Below, piece by piece: positions 22,830 to 24,787 of a stretch of DNA of 24,787 nucleotides; within the stretch, counting starts at the first letter, position 1, and the number at the start of each line of letters is the position of its first letter. The stretch is from CBDUJZ01 sp047629415. Its GTDB lineage: Bacteria; Myxococcota_A; Bradymonadia; REDH01. The stretch is from positions 1 to 24,787 of the forward strand of contig JBLHWZ010000052.1 in assembly GCA_047629415.1 (NCBI GenBank), read 5' to 3'. The notes under the pieces are model-generated. The model did not search any database and was not told the origin of the DNA. It saw only the letters and a list, made by a program, of their open reading frames with translations. Position numbers and translations under genes: made by a program.

Positions 22830-24787
22830 TTATCGCCGCCTGCGGCGGCTTCGAACCGGCTCATCTGTCGCGCTGTCACGACGACGTTCCGCCTCCGACA
22901 GGGGCGGAAAGAGATACGCCAGCGGCGCACCGAAAACGGGATGGCCCCACACGGCTGGTGAGAGCCCGGCGATCCACAGCGCCTCGTCGAAGGGCATAAC
23001 ACTGTCCAACCACAAACCTTGATCGCGCATCTCGTGCAGCAGTGATTCAGCGTGGCGATGTCCCGTTTCCGCGATGAAGATCCCCAGCAACGAGGGGATG
23101 TCCTCGGGCAGCTCTTCTACTTCTGCGAGCGGTTTTTTCAGGCTCTGGACGCACTGTTCGCAGAACGTCGGGTGCAGCACGGCGAGCGATGAGAGCGCTC
23201 CCGCGGCGAGCAGACGCTTGTCGGGGGTCGCTGTAACGTTGCCGATCAGCGCATCGAGTCCCTCGTGTGCGGCGGGACCGATGCGGGCGAGCGCCATCGC
23301 TGCCGACCCCTCGGCGGGCTCAGACTGTCCGTAGCCGAGCGTGCGAAGCAGCAGCGGCACCGCAATCACGGCGCCAAGCTCGCCGAGAAGAACCGCGTAG
23401 TGCGGCAGCCGTGGGTTCTCCCAATCACCCGCTGCAACCAGCGCGGCGAATCGGTCGTGCAGCACTCCCACGGCGGCGTCGCCCCACGAACGGATCTCCT
23501 CGATCAGAGTGAGCGGCGGCAGATCAGGGGCCCACTCCTCAATCGACGAGAGCAGCCGAACGACGAGTTCGACGGAATCCACCAGCGGCTCAGTACTCGG
23601 AGGCGTGTCCCCGAGGAGCATCTTGTACAGGGGCTCTTCGCTAGTGCCAGTGCGCACCTGCAGCCAGAGCGCGAAAGCCTCCAGATCTCCACCCAACTCG
23701 ACACCGCGGCTCAACGACTCCTCAGTGAACATGAACTGCTGCGGACCCACCCCGAAGAGAGGCGCAGCAAAGAGCGCCAGCGTCAGTAAGTCCTGAACAT
23801 GAGCGTCAGGCCCGATTTCGATGACGTAGTCGCCGACCCAACGCAGCCAGGCGATGCCTGACGAGCGCACGCCCCAGGAACTCGGTACCGGCAGCCAAAG
23901 CTCGATATCGTCACCGACGACCGTCTCGGCGTCGGTCCAGAGCGTGTCGAAACCCGGGTCGCCGTCGCGGAAGAGCCGCAGCGCTTCCGGGTTTGTCATG
24001 AACCGCTCTGAGGTCGTGTCCATTCGCACGGAACCGATCGGCTCGAAGAACTCCGCAAAGATCGTGACCAGCGCGTCGTAGAGCCGTGTTTCTTCCTCGT
24101 GCGTGACTTCGACTCCAGGCAAGGGCAGCGCGTGCCGCGGGAGCTCATCGTCGACTCCGTGGAATCCACCGGCGTGCCACAAGAGACGTCGGTAGATGCT
24201 GGCAAACCAGCGAGCCAAAGATGTGAGCGGGAACCAGTGCCCAGGAGGCAAGACTGAGAGCACGAAGAGCAGGTTGGCGCGCAGGTCGTAGAGGAAAGCG
24301 CTCCAGTCCTCGGCATCCATCTGACCTGAGTCGGTCGGCTTGTCGTCACTCAGGATCCAGTCCGCGAGCGCGATGCTGTCTCCGCCGAAAGGCGCGACGA
24401 GCACACGGGTGAACTCGTCGTCTAGCGAACCCAACCAGGACCGCAGACACTCCTGAGCGAAGCGATCTGGGGTGGCTGTGTCCAGGTGTGTTGAGGCGAG
24501 TTCACCGATGCCCTCCTCATTGTCGAGGACACGGAAGACGGTGAGGACACGGTCCAAGAGGTCTGCCGGATCGGGACCGGCGATGAACCCACGAAGCAAG
24601 CGACTCCGGGCTGCGACCAGTGGGTTGCCGCCGTACCCGTGCGGAAAAATATCACGGAAGGCGGGCAGCGCTTCTTCCCGGAGCGTCTCGTAGAGCGATC
24701 GGCAGCGCGCCGTAAGCGACGCCTCGATCAGCGGGCGCATGGCCTCTCTGACATCCGGCGGCACGACGAAGAGCGAGTCCCCGTCGA
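22830..24787 (-). CDS. Large HEAT-like repeat protein (5' end outside the window)
   Basis: The frame is open from the right edge of the window (the first visible codons read DGDSLFVVPPDV), so the start is missing and at least 652 residues are seen. No catalytic motif. The C-terminal part has HEAT-like helical repeats (LGELGAVIAVPLLLRTLGY, SAAMALARIGPAAHEGLDAL, KRLLAAGALSSLAVLHP), and CEQCV follows. HEAT proteins are usually binding scaffolds. The C-terminus is a run of Arg (RSRRRRR), whereas another frame over the same bases reads RQMSRFEAAAGGDNGGDAP, which looks more like a natural protein end. This raises the possibility of a frame change here. No signal peptide could be judged. Confidence 0.7.
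   Translation of the reverse strand, partial: DGDSLFVVPPDVREAMRPLIEASLTARCRSLYETLREEALPAFRDIFPHGYGGNPLVAARSRLLRGFIAGPDPADLLDRVLTVFRVLDNEEGIGELASTHLDTATPDRFAQECLRSWLGSLDDEFTRVLVAPFGGDSIALADWILSDDKPTDSGQMDAEDWSAFLYDLRANLLFVLSVLPPGHWFPLTSLARWFASIYRRLLWHAGGFHGVDDELPRHALPLPGVEVTHEEETRLYDALVTIFAEFFEPIGSVRMDTTSERFMTNPEALRLFRDGDPGFDTLWTDAETVVGDDIELWLPVPSSWGVRSSGIAWLRWVGDYVIEIGPDAHVQDLLTLALFAAPLFGVGPQQFMFTEESLSRGVELGGDLEAFALWLQVRTGTSEEPLYKMLLGDTPPSTEPLVDSVELVVRLLSSIEEWAPDLPPLTLIEEIRSWGDAAVGVLHDRFAALVAAGDWENPRLPHYAVLLGELGAVIAVPLLLRTLGYGQSEPAEGSAAMALARIGPAAHEGLDALIGNVTATPDKRLLAAGALSSLAVLHPTFCEQCVQSLKKPLAEVEELPEDIPSLLGIFIAETGHRHAESLLHEMRDQGLWLDSVMPFDEALWIAGLSPAVWGHPVFGAPLAYLFPPLSEAERRRDSATDEPVRSRRRRR

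Noticed and set aside
1..24787. tRNA, rRNA, insertion sequences, transposase or integrase genes
   Set aside because: None recognised on either strand, so there is no direct evidence of recent transfer.

Overview
The window is GC-rich bacterial chromosome with no mobile element, phage gene, rRNA, tRNA or CRISPR array that I can see. The proteins point to a predatory/social deltaproteobacterial lineage (Myxococcota or Bradymonadales-like). The reasons are many secreted lipoproteins with long Asp/Ser/Thr/Pro-rich linkers, Cys-rich surface proteins with MopE-like CDG.DNDCDG motifs, a YfaP-like DMDLH domain, and a HisK-type PHP phosphatase starting with LHGGHSGEFC. This placement is an inference from gene content only.

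Layout. The left half (1-11.3 kb) has genes on both strands: the 3' end of an unknown gene; a membrane-anchored alpha/beta hydrolase; an orphan Dam-type adenine methyltransferase (minus); a short-chain dehydrogenase; a broken Cys-rich lipoprotein gene (minus); a small PPC-like lipoprotein; a MatB-like acyl-CoA synthetase; a decayed (minus) and an intact (minus) copy of a large MopE/YfaP-like lipoprotein; and a small secreted membrane protein (plus). Three unrelated minisatellites (20, 37 and 18 bp units) lie within 2.8 kb of each other, at the edges of the plus-strand genes.

The right half (11.45-24.8 kb) is entirely minus-strand and strongly operonic. In transcription order it reads: HEAT-like protein (cut by the window edge); MBL-fold hydrolase + HutF (4-bp overlap); a lipoprotein made of two ten-cysteine modules; hemerythrin + HD phosphohydrolase + unknown protein + DUF1415-like protein (1-bp and 4-bp overlaps); lipoprotein + PHP phosphatase + beta-propeller lipoprotein + unknown protein (three 4-bp overlaps); and a solitary ADP-ribosylglycohydrolase.

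Most noteworthy: (i) the hemerythrin/HD-hydrolase/unknown/DUF1415 coupled cassette, in which one gene may start at a CTG codon; (ii) a duplicated ten-cysteine module that I do not recognise; (iii) a tandem pair of MopE/YfaP-like lipoproteins, one inactivated by a Trp-to-amber change and a probable 5-bp slippage deletion; (iv) an 18-bp x 7 repeat that leaves the reading frame open from a lipoprotein stop codon into the downstream acyl-CoA synthetase; (v) a 37-bp repeat array whose first unit is the coding end and stop codon of the SDR gene.
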